Positions 1-9,416 are shown, numbered from the stretch's first letter. The stretch is DNA of 64,000 nt from Palsa-506 sp963836355 (GCA_963836355.1 CAWIJO010000007.1:558001-622000); one strand, 5' to 3'. Numbers and translations: made by a program. Notes: generated by a model not told the origin, from the letters alone.

Positions 1-1264
1 TCTGCTGGGCCAGGATGTCCAGCGGGCAATCCGGGACCTGCAGCGCGTCGAGCCGGCCGGACTTGGTGCCGCGCAGCAGCGCCGCGCATTCCACCAGCTC
101 ATCCCGCGTCGTCGGGTACAGCCGCCCGGCCGGGGTGCCGCCGCGGCTGTGATTGGACCGTCCGACCCGCTGCAGGAACGCGGCGAAGCTGCGCGGCGAG
201 CCGATCTGGCATACCAGCTGCACCGGCCCGACGTCGATTCCCAGCTCCAGCGACGCCGTCGCCACCAGCGCCGCCAGGTCACCGTTGCGCAGCCGGGCCT
301 CTACCCGCTGCCGCCGGTCTTTCGACAGGCTCCCGTGATGCGCGGCGACCCGGCCCTCGCCAAGCCGCTCGGCCAGCTGATAGGCGACCCGCTCGGCCAT
401 CCAGCGGGCATTGACGAAAACCAGCGTCGTCCGGTGTTTTCGTACCTGCCCGGCGATCAGATCCAGGATCTCGGTCAGCTGGTCCGCCGACGCCACCGCG
501 CCGAGCTCGTCACCGGGGAGCTCAAGCGCGATGTCCAACTCGCGGCGGTGCCCGGCGTCCACGATCGCGCACCGCGGTGATCCATCCGGCGCTGACCGGC
601 CAGGGCCCGCGCCGACCAGCAGCCTGGCTACTGTATCGATCGGGCGCTGGGTTGCCGACAAGCCGATCCGCTGCACTGGCTGCGAGGTCAGGTGCTCCAG
701 CCGCTCCAGGGTCAGGGCCAGATGCGAGCCCCTCTTGTTTCCCGCGACGGCATGGATTTCGTCCACGATGACAGTGCGGGCCGGCGCCAGCATCGCCCGC
801 GTCCGCTCGGCGGTGACCAGCAGATACAGCGACTCCGGGGTGGTGATCAGGAAATCCGGCGGCCGCCTGAGCATCGCAGCGCGCTCGGCAGCGGCAGTGT
901 CACCGCTCCGCACTGCCACCCGGATGTCCGGCGCGGCCAGGCCAAGCTCCGCGGCAGCCGCCGCGATGCCGGCCAGCGGCGCCTCAAGGTTCTGCCAGAT
1001 ATCAGCAGCCAGGGCCTTTAGCGGGGACACGTACACCACCTGCGGCCCAGTCCCCGGATCAGCGCCCGCCTGCTGATCGCGGTAAATCCGGTCGATGCAC
1101 ACCAGGAACGCCGCCAGCGTCTTCCCGGACCCGGTCGGCGCCGAGATCAGCGTATGCCGCCCGGCCGCGATCTGCCCCCAGCCCTCAGCCTGCGGCGTCG
1201 TCGGCCCGGCCGGGAACCGCCGGGCGAACCAGTCGCGAACCGCGGGGTGGAACGAGTCCAGCAC
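1..1264 (-). CDS. lhr: Lhr-type DEAD/DEAH-box ATP-dependent helicase, N-terminal part (gene runs off the left edge)
   Basis: Reads leftwards from a GTG start at 1264; an in-frame TAG lies at 1276-1274, so this is the first possible start. The visible ~420 residues give an N-terminal FHPAVRDWF segment, a P-loop SAPTGSGKT near residue 40, SPLKAL (motif Ia), a DEAD-type box VDEIH and, further on, VGRSNHS (motif VI), all in the order seen in Lhr helicases. Lhr proteins are large 3'-5' nucleic-acid translocases linked to DNA repair. The C-terminal half lies outside the window. Family assignment is firm; the precise subclass (Lhr or Lhr-Core) cannot be decided from the N-terminus. Confidence 0.9.
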   Translation of the reverse strand, partial: MLDSFHPAVRDWFARRFPAGPTTPQAEGWGQIAAGRHTLISAPTGSGKTLAAFLVCIDRIYRDQQAGADPGTGPQVVYVSPLKALAADIWQNLEAPLAGIAAAAAELGLAAPDIRVAVRSGDTAAAERAAMLRRPPDFLITTPESLYLLVTAERTRAMLAPARTVIVDEIHAVAGNKRGSHLALTLERLEHLTSQPVQRIGLSATQRPIDTVARLLVGAGPGRSAPDGSPRCAIVDAGHRRELDIALELPGDELGAVASADQLTEILDLIAGQVRKHRTTLVFVNARWMAERVAYQLAERLGEGRVAAHHGSLSKDRRQRVEARLRNGDLAALVATASLELGIDVGPVQLVCQIGSPRSFAAFLQRVGRSNHSRGGTPAGRLYPTTRDELVECAALLRGTKSGRLDALQVPDCPLDILAQQ

Positions 1265-1320
1265 CCGGTCACACTAACCCGGGCTGCCGACACTGCGCCC
1301 CGGTGCTGGCTCCGGGCTCC

Positions 1321-1344
1321 GGGGGGCTCCGGGGGGCTCCGGGG
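1321..1344. repeat. 10-bp tandem repeat, about 2.4 copies
   Basis: The unit GGGGGGCTCC is repeated head to tail in the gap between the helicase start and the DUF1707 gene. It belongs to a window-wide set of short tandem duplications. Confidence 0.8.
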
Positions 1345-1482
1345 CGGTCAACAGCACATCACCGCCTTGCACCCGATGCAGCACGGAGATCCGGTCCACC
1401 GCGCGGCGGACTTCGCCATCGGCAAACCCCGAGCCGGCCGCCACGCCCGCCGATACCCTGCCCGGCCGCTGGCCTGTCCGGA

Positions 1483-1901
1483 TTACCAGCGCCGCTGCAT
1501 CCGCCGCCGAAGCCGGCCAGCGGCGAAGATCGCCGCCAGGCAGGTCACTAGCCAGAACATCAGGATCAGCTTGAAGAAGGCGAACAACAGCCAGCCGCCG
1601 CCGGGCATCAGCAACGCCAGCAGCGCGAGCGCCGCGAGTGGCAGCAGCCGCGGCCCGGGCAGGCGGGCCAGCCAGGGCGGCCCGGCCCACTGTGCACGCT
1701 GCGCTTCGGCCGTCCGGACGGGAATGAGCCCGGGCAGGTCCGCCATGACGCGGCGCAGATCACCGAAGGTTCTCGCGCTCAGCGCAGCCGAGATACGCTC
1801 GTCCAGCTCGCCGGGGGTCAGCGGCCCTCGGCGAAATGGTCACGCAGCCGGGCGGTGACACGGTCCCGGTCGGTGTCAGAAACGCGGATGCGATCGTCCA
1901 T
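1483..1901 (-). pseudogene. DUF1707 (SHOCT-like) membrane protein, frameshifted
   Basis: ATG at 1901 opens with MDDRIRVSDTDRDRV, the DUF1707 signature start, but after AEGR the frame stops at TGA 1820-1818. Adding one base near 1821-1826 restores the family sequence LTPGELDERI and continues through MADLPGL into two hydrophobic segments and a basic end (RLRRRMQRRW, stop at 1483). DUF1707 is an N-terminal domain of small actinobacterial membrane proteins of unknown role. The gene lies 18 bp downstream of the padR-like gene, so the two were probably co-transcribed. A one-base sequencing error is possible; otherwise this is a fresh pseudogene. Confidence 0.8.
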
Positions 1902-1919
1902 AGCCTGTCCTCTTGCCTG

Positions 1920-2657
1920 CTAATCTTCATCCGGCTCGCTGCCCGCGTCGCCGGCCAGGATCTGGTACAACCTGCTGCGGGTGCGCTCGAGCAGCTGCTC
2001 GGCGGCGCGGATCTGCCCGGGGGTACCGGCATGCGCTAGCTGCACGATGCTGCCGCCCAGGCGCGCGGCCGCGACGAGCAGGCCAGGTTTCTCCCCCGGC
2101 TCGCCGTCTGTCATCGACTCCCACGCCGCGCGTGCCGTCTCAGGGTTCTCCTCGATGTGACGGCGGCCGGCCTCGGTCAGGCCGAACGTGCGGCGGCCGC
2201 CGGATTCCTCCGCTTCGATCAGGCCCTCATCGGCGAGCAACTGCAGGGCCGGGTAGACCGCGCCGGGGCTGGGCCGCCACACGCCGCCGCTGCGCTCCTC
2301 GATCTCGGACATGATCTGGTACCCGTTGCGCGGGCTCTCCCGCAGCAGGGCAAGGATCGCGGCGCGCACATCACCGCGGCCGGCCTTTGGCCCGCGCGGG
2401 AAACCGGGCGGGCCCGGCCACCAGCCGCCGGGCGGCCCGCCAGCGCCACCTGGCCATCCCCGCAGGCCTCCCGGCCGCCGGCCGAAGTCCCGGTCCCACG
2501 GACCGCCGCGCGGTCCCCGGCCACGGCCGGTAGACATCCAGCCGCCGGGCATCCAGCCGCCGCGCCGGGCCTGGCCGGGCATCCCGCCCGCGCACCGGAA
2601 GAACCCCGCCAGCCAGCGATCGAAATCCCCGGCCGCCCATCCTGCTGCTGACATCAC
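1920..2657 (-). CDS. PadR-family transcriptional regulator with long Gly/Pro/Arg-rich N-terminus
   Basis: 245 residues. The winged-helix PadR domain is at about 105-185 (AILALLRESPRNGYQIMSEI, then SPGAVYPALQLLADEGLI) and is followed by a helical C-terminus. The first ~100 residues are low-complexity Gly/Pro/Arg/Trp-rich (PGGWMSTGRGRG and similar), as in a known subset of actinobacterial PadR proteins. PadR regulators are dimeric repressors that usually control efflux or membrane genes. The partner here is probably the DUF1707 gene immediately downstream. A palindrome just upstream could be its operator. Confidence 0.85.
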   Translation of the reverse strand: MMSAAGWAAGDFDRWLAGFFRCAGGMPGQARRGGWMPGGWMSTGRGRGPRGGPWDRDFGRRPGGLRGWPGGAGGPPGGWWPGPPGFPRGPKAGRGDVRAAILALLRESPRNGYQIMSEIEERSGGVWRPSPGAVYPALQLLADEGLIEAEESGGRRTFGLTEAGRRHIEENPETARAAWESMTDGEPGEKPGLLVAAARLGGSIVQLAHAGTPGQIRAAEQLLERTRSRLYQILAGDAGSEPDED

Positions 2658-2691
2658 GCGCTCCCAGTCGATCCGCTCGCGATACGATCCC

Positions 2692-2701
2692 GATATATCG
2701 C
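2692..2701. promoter_or_regulatory. Palindrome CGATATATCG upstream of padR-like gene, candidate autoregulatory operator
   Basis: A perfect 10-bp palindrome, 35 bp upstream of the PadR start and flanked by further GCGATA/TATCGC symmetry (2680-2702). PadR regulators commonly bind AT-rich dyads in their own promoter. The assignment is inferred from position and symmetry only. Confidence 0.45.
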
Positions 2702-2817
2702 TAGATTACGTCGCGGGCTGGCCGGTGGCAAGGCAGAACTAGGCCGTGATTGCCGGCCCCCTGCCCTGGTCCCTGGATCACTGCGGGGAAGCGGGCAGTG
2801 ACAGCATGTCCCGGCAG

Positions 2818-2855
2818 GAGGAGCGTCATGCAGATCGAGGAGCGCTATGCAGATT
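2818..2855 (+). repeat. 19-bp tandem duplication covering a ribosome binding site and start codon
   Basis: Two near-identical copies (2818-2836, 2837-2855) each contain GAGGAGCG and ATGCAGAT. The first ATG (2828) opens a 9-codon frame that stops at once; the second (2847) is in frame with the SDR coding sequence. The duplication therefore inserted a decoy start ahead of the gene. Confidence 0.75.
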
Positions 2856-3433
2856 GACGGATCAGTCGCGCTGGTTACCGGTGCCAGCCGCGGACTCGGC
2901 CGGGTCTACGCCCGGGAACTGGTCAGCCGGGGTGCGGCCGGCACCTTCATCGGCGCGCCCGCCCTGGATGCCGCCCGGCTTGAGATGCAGACTAACTACT
3001 TCGCACGCTGAGCATGTGCCGGGCCTTCGCGCCAGTGCTCGCGGCCAGCGGCGGCGGCGCGATCGTCAACATGCTCTCGGTTACCAGCTTCTACACCAAC
3101 CCGCTTGATGCCTCCTACGGCGCCTCGAAGGCGGCGGCATGGTCCCTGACCAACGGCATCCGCATCGAGCTTGCCCATCAGGGCACCCTGGTGGTTGCCG
3201 TGCACGCCGGCTTCATCGACACCGGCATGGCCGCGGGGATCGACGCGCCCAAGATCAGCCCGGAATCGGTCGCCAGGCAGGCCTTCGACGCCGTCGAGGC
3301 CGGTCAGGTCGAGGTGCTCGCCGACGAGCGGTCCCGGTTCGTCAAGGCATCGCTGCCGCGCGATCACGAGCTGATCTACCCGCCCGTCCAGGCGTTCTGG
3401 GACGCTGCGGTGAGCGGGACCCGGCTAGCGCTG
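2847..3433 (+). pseudogene. Short-chain dehydrogenase/reductase, internally deleted and frameshifted
   Basis: Residues 1-30 show the Rossmann start VALVTGASRGLGR. The sequence then jumps from RGAA directly to LDAARLEMQTNYF, losing roughly 70 residues including the NNAG strand. A stop follows at 3009-3011; one missing base before LSMCRAFAPVL accounts for it. The catalytic YGASK motif and C-terminal substrate region then follow in the shifted frame to about WDAAVSG. The native stop is lost and the frame runs into the convergent permease gene. The loss of a core strand plus the frameshift make a working enzyme unlikely. Confidence 0.85.
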
Positions 3434-3440
3434 CTTCCGG

Positions 3441-4877
3441 CTATGCCCCGCTCGGCGCCGCCTCCGTGGCGCCAACTCGCTGAAGATATTGCGGCCGGAG
3501 CAGACGCGCGCCGATGCCGACGGCGAACAAGACCGCGACTACGCCAAAGAACAGGTAGGCAAATATCCTGGTGCTGCCCGTCGGCAGCGGCACGAGCGAG
3601 TAATAGAACACCAGCGCCATCACGCCAGCGCCCACCACTCCAGCCGCCACGATAACCAGGCTCCCGGCACCGCGGCGGAATGCCCACACTGGGGCTGCCA
3701 GCGAAGCGAGCAGGTAGATCAGCGTTCCGCAGTATCCGGCCAGGCTGCCCAGGTTCCCGAAGGCCGTGCCTTGGGCGACGCCGGACACCAGAACATAGGT
3801 CAGCACCGCTAGCCAGGCAATGGCGTAACACCAAATCGCCCGGTACGGGGCTCCGCGGCGGTTCGTATTCGCGGCGCGCAGCGGTAGCAGGCCATCATGC
3901 GCCATCGTGAAGAGGACGCGCGGTCCGTAGTTCAGCGTAGCGTTTGCGGCCGCGAAGAAACTGATAGTAACGCCGAGCAGTATGACGTTGCCTAGCCAGG
4001 AGACATGATAATTGCCAGCTAGCGTCGATAGCGGCGATGGCTGGCTGCCGAGGTCCGCCGACCTGCCCTCGAACGCGAGAACCTGTACATATGCATTAAG
4101 CAAGAAGAAGACAGCAACGACGATGACACTTCCGATGACTGCCAGCCGGAGGGCGCGCCTCGGATTCCGTGCCTCAAGTCCCAGCACTGTCGATCCCTCG
4201 AATCCCCCGAATGCCAGGATCATGAAGACAATTCCCAGGATAACCCCGTGCCCGCTCACTCCATGCAGCGTGAACTGCTTGGAGTCGATGATGCCGGGAA
4301 CCTTTGCCAGCACGACGACAAGCAGTAGAAGAATGGCCGCCATGGAGGCTCCTTCGATTATCAGGAAGAGCCTAGTGCTTACCCGGATATCCAGCAACGC
4401 GATTGCCGTGACGACTATCAGGCAGGCGATCTCAAGGCTAAATTGTCCGGCCGACGAGGTAATATGAGCAACGTCGGCTGAGGAGAGAAACTGCATGAGG
4501 TACTGCGCGAATCCGGTAAATAGGAACGGTCCGGAACATACCATCATCAGCAACGTGATCCAGCCAGTTACGAAGCCGGCTGCAGTTCCAAGCCCTTTCG
4601 GCACGAGATTGTACAGGGCACCTGACGAGAAGTGCGATCCGGCCACGTGCGCTATGCATATGCCGACGGCCAGGACGCCAGCGCTGGCGATCACTACGGT
4701 CAGCCAGGTCCCGTGGCCGGCGTCCGCGAAGACCAGCGCGATCAGGGATACTGCCCCGATGGTGGGGCCGATCCCGGCAACAGACTGGCCTAGCACCTGC
4801 GGGCCGCCCAGCACGTTCGTCCGTAGCCCAAGATCACCACTTGCAGGCTGCACGCGGACGTCAGCGTTGTCCGTCAT
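3441..4877 (-). CDS. APC-superfamily amino-acid permease
   Basis: 478 residues with about 12 hydrophobic segments. It begins LGGPQVLGQSVAGIGPT (the TM1 unwound GxG region of APC transporters) and carries IAFGGFEGSTVLGLEARNP-like sequence in TM6-loop 7 (AFGGFEGSTVLGLEARNPRR), diagnostic of the family. It would import an amino acid or amine by cation symport or exchange at the cytoplasmic membrane; the substrate cannot be told. It is transcribed divergently from a LacI-family gene, with three similar operator-like boxes in the 340-bp gap, so LacI control is likely. The 3' end converges on the SDR pseudogene. Confidence 0.9.
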   Translation of the reverse strand: MTDNADVRVQPASGDLGLRTNVLGGPQVLGQSVAGIGPTIGAVSLIALVFADAGHGTWLTVVIASAGVLAVGICIAHVAGSHFSSGALYNLVPKGLGTAAGFVTGWITLLMMVCSGPFLFTGFAQYLMQFLSSADVAHITSSAGQFSLEIACLIVVTAIALLDIRVSTRLFLIIEGASMAAILLLLVVVLAKVPGIIDSKQFTLHGVSGHGVILGIVFMILAFGGFEGSTVLGLEARNPRRALRLAVIGSVIVVAVFFLLNAYVQVLAFEGRSADLGSQPSPLSTLAGNYHVSWLGNVILLGVTISFFAAANATLNYGPRVLFTMAHDGLLPLRAANTNRRGAPYRAIWCYAIAWLAVLTYVLVSGVAQGTAFGNLGSLAGYCGTLIYLLASLAAPVWAFRRGAGSLVIVAAGVVGAGVMALVFYYSLVPLPTGSTRIFAYLFFGVVAVLFAVGIGARLLRPQYLQRVGATEAAPSGA

Positions 4878-4910
4878 ATCAGCACCTCTCTCCGGCTGCC
4901 AGGCACTCTC

Positions 4911-4949
4911 TCGCCTCTCCGGCTCGCCTCTCCGGCTCGCCTCTCCGGC
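4911..4949. repeat. 13-bp perfect tandem repeat, three copies, in the permease leader
   Basis: TCGCCTCTCCGGC occurs at 4911-4923, 4924-4936 and 4937-4949. It is bracketed by a longer imperfect direct repeat (CTCTCCGGCTGCC-GGCACTCTC at about 4887 and 4941). It lies 34-72 bp upstream of the permease start codon, so copy number would change the 5' untranslated leader length. Confidence 0.85.
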
Positions 4950-5038
4950 TGCCCGGCACTCTCCCGGTTTGCCCCGTAATCGGCCGGCCTAACGAAGGCC
5001 CGTTGAGATGGGCCGGCCCAGCGAAGGCCCCGATGCGC

Positions 5039-5165
5039 GAAAACGATTTCTGCAAACCTACGCGTAATCGATTTCTGGTGCTGGCGGGACGGACGGCTCA
5101 CCCCTCGACGACGGCAGCGACGAGCGGATCAACGGAGCTCCTAATGAACTTGTGAAATCGATTAC
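5039..5165. promoter_or_regulatory. Divergent regulatory region with three LacI-type operator boxes
   Basis: GTAATCGATTTC (5064-5075) and GAAATCGATTAC (5154-5165) are exact reverse complements. A third, GAAAACGATTTC (5039-5050), differs by few bases. All centre on the AATCGATT/AACGATT dyad with a central CG, as LacI-family regulators prefer. Two boxes sit nearer the permease and one 54 bp before the lacI-type start, the layout expected for repression of the permease and autoregulation. Confidence 0.7.
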
Positions 5166-5218
5166 ACATCGACTACGCTTGCCAACCACTGCATCTCAAC
5201 GGGCTAGCGGCTGGAACG

Positions 5219-6274
5219 ATGGCGACCATCCAGGAAGTGGCGCGGCATGCGCAGGTCTCGGCGGCAACCGTGTCGCGCGTGCTCAACGGCAACGGCAAGG
5301 TCCACCCGGATCTGGTCAGCCGGGTCCGCGCGGCAGTCGAGGCGCTCGCCTATCAGCCCAACAGCGTCGCCCGGAACCTGCGCCGCAGCGAGTCATCGCT
5401 GTGGGCGGTGATCGTCCCGGACGTCGGCAACCCGTTCTTCACCTCGATGGTCCGGGGCGTCGAGGACATCGCGCAAGGCACCGGTTACTCCGTGGTGTTG
5501 TGCAACAGCGACGAGGACCTGACCAAGGAGGCCAGCTACATCGGGGCCGCGGCGGCCGAGCGGATGGCTGGCGTGGTTATCTCGCCCGCGTCCACTCGCG
5601 ACACCGACGTGAGCGCGCTGCGTGAGCTTGGCATCCCGGTGGTGGCCGTCGACCGGCGGCTGAGCGGTGTCCCGGCCGACACGGTACTGGTCGACACGGT
5701 ACTGGTCGACACGGTACTGGTCGACAATGAGCGGGCTGCCGAGGAAGCCGTGGCACATCTGATTGACATGGGGTACCGCCGGATCGCGTGCATCACCGGC
5801 CCGCAGCAGGCGATGACGGCCAGCGAGCGGCTGGCCGGCTACCAGCGAGCGCTGCGCCACCGGGGCCAGGACCTGCAGCCCCCGCTCGTCCGGCATGCCG
5901 ACTTCCGTGAGCGCGGCGGCTATGCGGCGATGGCGTCCCTGCTCGCGGACGAGGCCCCGGACGCGGTGTTCGTGGCCAACAACCTGATGACAGTAGGCGC
6001 GCTGGAGTGCCTGATCCAATCCGGAGTCGGGGTACCCCGCGAGATGGGCGTAGTGGGCTTCGACGAGATCCCGTGGGCCAATCTCGTCCGCCCCTCGCTG
6101 TCGACGGTAGCTCAGCCGACATACGAGATGGGCAAGGCTGCCGGGCAGTTGCTGACGGCGCGCCGCGCCGCGCCGGACCAGCCGTGCGCGACCGTGGTGC
6201 TTCCTACCACGCTCAACGTGCGCGCCAGCTCAACCCCCCGGGCCGCCGCGCAGCACGGGCTGCGGCAGTCCTGA
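5219..6274 (+). CDS. LacI-family transcriptional regulator
   Basis: 351 residues. The N-terminal helix-turn-helix is at 3-23 (TIQEVARHAQVSAATVSRVLNG), followed by the hinge-region segment YQPNSVARNLRR and the periplasmic-binding-protein-like effector domain with VPDVGNPFF, GYRRIACITG and VVGFDEIPWA. The ATG at 5219 begins exactly at the family consensus. The effector domain contains an unusual in-frame triplication of DTVLV at about residues 154-168, just before DNERAA, a loop that usually occurs once. It probably controls the divergent amino-acid permease and itself through the AATCGATT boxes. Confidence 0.92.
   Translation: MATIQEVARHAQVSAATVSRVLNGNGKVHPDLVSRVRAAVEALAYQPNSVARNLRRSESSLWAVIVPDVGNPFFTSMVRGVEDIAQGTGYSVVLCNSDEDLTKEASYIGAAAAERMAGVVISPASTRDTDVSALRELGIPVVAVDRRLSGVPADTVLVDTVLVDTVLVDNERAAEEAVAHLIDMGYRRIACITGPQQAMTASERLAGYQRALRHRGQDLQPPLVRHADFRERGGYAAMASLLADEAPDAVFVANNLMTVGALECLIQSGVGVPREMGVVGFDEIPWANLVRPSLSTVAQPTYEMGKAAGQLLTARRAAPDQPCATVVLPTTLNVRASSTPRAAAQHGLRQS
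5678..5722 (+). repeat. 15-bp in-frame tandem triplication inside the LacI-type gene
   Basis: GACACGGTACTGGTC is repeated perfectly three times (5678-5692, 5693-5707, 5708-5722), encoding (DTVLV)x3 immediately before the conserved DNERAA. The reading frame is kept. Identity between copies at the base level implies a recent event. Confidence 0.95.
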
Positions 6275-6306
6275 CGGCCGGCCGCCAGACGACAGGAGGA
6301 TGGGTC

Positions 6307-9300
6307 ATGGCGCTAAGCGCCAAGGAGTCGAACCGGAACCGACCTAGGTTCGCTGACACAGACTGCGAGCTTCTCCCGGCAACCCGGCGAGCGCAGCTGC
6401 ACCGGGTAGCGGTAGGGCAGCCGGACGGACGGCGATCGTCGCTGGCCGCTGGTGTCATGCATGGCGGCGCACAGCCGCAGCCGGCCGGACGAGGGGCAGC
6501 TGACCGACAGAGCGCGCGGCCGCGGCGGGCGCCGGCCGGTAGCGGCAGCCCGGAATTGGGCACGGCGACGACGGTCCCTGGCATCCGCGGGCGCGCGGCG
6601 GAGAGCACGGCCCTGGGCGAGGCGCTGGACCGGGTGGCGTCAGGCCGGCTGGCGGTCGTGCTGATCGAAGGGGAGGCCGGGATCGGCAAGACCCGGCTGC
6701 TGGATGAAGGGCTGGCGGACGCGCGCGGCCGGGGCATGCAGGTAGCGGCAGGCCGGGCCCAGGAGCTGACGCGGGCCCGCCCGTTCGGCCTGGTGGCCGA
6801 GGCGTTCGGGTGCGCGACGTCGTCGCCGGATCCGCGGCGGGCAGCCATCCGGGGGCTGCTGGCGGCCGACCACGCCGACAACGGCGGTCCGGTCACGGTC
6901 ACCAGTGACCCTGGCTTGCAGTTCCGGGTGGTGGATGCGTTCGCGGATCTGGCCGAGGAGCTTGCGCTGGCCGGGCCGCTGCTGATCGGCGCGGATGACC
7001 TGCAGTGGGCCGATCCGTCCAGCCTGCTGACCCTGGGCGTGCTTAGCCGCCGCCTGGCCCGCCTGCCGGTGGCCCTGATCGGGTGCTACCGGCCGTCTCC
7101 GCGGCTGCCGGAACTGGAGCGGCTGGCCAGCGCCCTGGCGGGCCAGGGCGCACGGCAGCTGGCCCTCGGACCGCTGGCCGAGCAGGCGGTGACCGGGCTG
7201 GTGGCCGAGACGGTCGCCGCCGAGCCTGGCCCCGGCCTGCTCGCCGAGATGGCCGGGGCGGGCGGGAACCCCCTATTCGTGACGGAGCTGCTGGGGGCGC
7301 TGGCCATGGAGGGGGCGATCCAGACCGCGTGCGGGCGGGCCGAGCTGGTGGAGGTCACTCTGCCGCCGACGCTGCGGCTGACAATCTTGCGCCGTCTCAG
7401 CTTCCTGCCCGACCAGACGCTGCAGGCCCTGCGGACTGCCTCGATCCTGGGGTCGTGCTTCTCGCTCACCGACCTGGCCACGGTTACTGCCCACCCGGCC
7501 CTAGAGCTGTTCCTGGCGCTGGCGGAGGCAATCAGGGCGCGAGTGCTGGAAGACGACGGAGCGGTCCTGCGGTTCTGCCATGACCTGATCCGCGAGAGCA
7601 TCTATGAGGATCTGCCGGGCAGCCTCCGCCGCGGGCTGCATCGCGAGGCCGGCCAGCGGCTAGCCCAGGCTGGTGCGCCATCCCTGCAGGTAGCCGAGCA
7701 CCTGGCCCGTGCAGCCGACCGGGGGGACGCGGCCGCGATCGGGTGGCTGACCAGGGCCGCCCGGGAAGCGGCACCGAGATCGCCGGCCGTCGCCGCGGAC
7801 CTGCTGGAGCGGGCGGCCGGGCTGATGAACCCCGACGACCCGGACCGGGACCAGCTGCTCGCCGAAAAGGCCGACAGCCTGATGCTGGCCGGCCGGATCC
7901 CGGATGCCGAGGCGGCTTGCCGCGCCCTGCTCGACCGCCAGCACGACCGGCCGGCCGAGGGAACGGCCCGGATGTGCCTCGGGCGCGCCCTGCTGGCGGC
8001 CGGCCGGGCGCGGGAAGGCCTGCGGGAACTGGAGCTGGCGGCCGACTGGCCGGTGCTCACCGACGCGCAGCGGGCCAGCGCACAGGCGTGGGCCAGCTTC
8101 GCCCGCTTCTCGCTGGAAGACCTGCCCGGCGCGGCCGCGATGGCCGAGCGGGCCAGGCCTGCGGCGGTTGCAGCCGGGGATCACCTGGCTACCAGCGTCT
8201 CGATGACCACCCTCGCGGTGGTCTCCCAGTCGCGCGGGCGCCTCCGCGACGCGCTGCAGATCATCGACCAGGCGGTGCGCCTGGCGGACCAGAGCCCGGG
8301 CAGGCAGGGACACAGCTACCCGGTGCATGCCGCCCGCGGGCACCTGCTGATAGAGCTTGACCGGCCCCGGGACGCCAGAATCCAGCCTCGAAGCAGGCAA
8401 GCGGATCAGCGAGGAACTCGGCGTCCGCTGGCCGCTCGCGAGCTACCAGGCATTCCTCGGCTTCGAGCGCTTCGTCACCGGCGAGTGGGGTGCTGCCGTA
8501 GCCGAGCTCGAGGCGAGGCTCGAGCTGGCCGATGACATCGGCGAGACCTATAGCCGGGTTTATGCCCACAGCGTGCTGTCGCTGATCGCGCTGCACCGCA
8601 ACGACCTTTGCGGTGCCCGCGCGGCCGTGGCCACCGCCGAGCGCGAGCTTGCCAGCACCGGGCCCCGCTACCGGACGCAGTGGGCCGCGTGGGCACGCGC
8701 CCTGGTGCTCGAAGCCGACGGCGAGCTCGCCGCGGCGCTCGCCGTGCTGGCCGAATGCTGGGACCGGTGCGTAAGGTGCGGGCTCGCGCTGGAATACCCG
8801 GTGCTCGGAGCCGATCTCGTCCGGCTGGCGCTTGCCTGCGGGGACCGGCAGCGCGCGCAGGACGTGGCAGCCGCTGTCGCCGGAATGGCCGACGAGAACG
8901 AGGTCCCCTCACTCACCGGCGCCGCGCTGCGCTGCCGCGGGCTAGCGGACGACGATCCGGCCGCCCTGGCCGCCGCCACGGCCGCCTACGCCCGCAGCCC
9001 GCGGCCGCTGGAGCAGGCGCTGGCCGCGGAGGAAGCTGGCGCCGCGTTCGCCAGGCACGGGCAAGCTGACCGCGCCCGGCCACTGCTTGAGCAGGCCACC
9101 GAGATCTACCAGCGGCTCGGCGCGGCGCGCGATCTCGCCCGGGCCGAGGCGGTGCTGCGCGACGCTGGCATCCGGCGCGGCCGCCGCGGGTCGCGCGGCA
9201 GGCCGCAAACCGGCTGGAGCAGCCTCACCCCGGCCGAGCGGACGATCACCCGCCTGGTCGCCGAGGGGCTGTCCAACCCGCAGATCGGCGAACGGCTATA

Positions 9301-9412
9301 CGTGTCACGCCGGACGGTCCAGACTCACATCGCCCACGTCTTCGCCAAGCTTGACCTCAGCTCCCGTGCCCAGCTCGCCGCCGAGGTGACCAGGCAACGC
9401 GGCAGTGCCTGA
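6307..9412 (+). pseudogene. Large ATP-binding LuxR-family (LAL) regulator, one frameshift
   Basis: ATG 6307 has a good ribosome binding site (AGGAGG 6294-6299). An AAA/ATPase domain follows (IRGRAAES, P-loop EGEAGIGKTR, Walker B VGADDLQWADPS-like), then a TPR-rich middle and a C-terminal LuxR helix-turn-helix (LTPAERTITRLVAEGLSN, RRTVQTHIAHVFAKL). One extra A at 8379-8380 (GCCAGAATCC in place of GCCAGATCC) shifts the frame, so the DNA-binding domain is cut off after ELDRPRDAR. An intact paralogue at 34928-37963 aligns straight across this point. The first ~90 residues, before TVPGIRGR, match nothing in the paralogue. Sequencing error is a possible explanation. Confidence 0.88.
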
Positions 9413-9416
9413 CGGA

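Noticed and set aside
1154..1858. Plus-strand 234-residue frame over the helicase start and DUF1707 gene
   Set aside because: Overlaps two genes supported by conserved motifs on the other strand; composition is shadow-like.
6307..6350. Possible tRNA 3' end or attachment site: the minus strand reads GGTTCGACTCC, like a T-arm
   Set aside because: The putative T stem does not pair, and no acceptor, anticodon or D arm can be built upstream. It lies inside the LAL reading frame just after its start.
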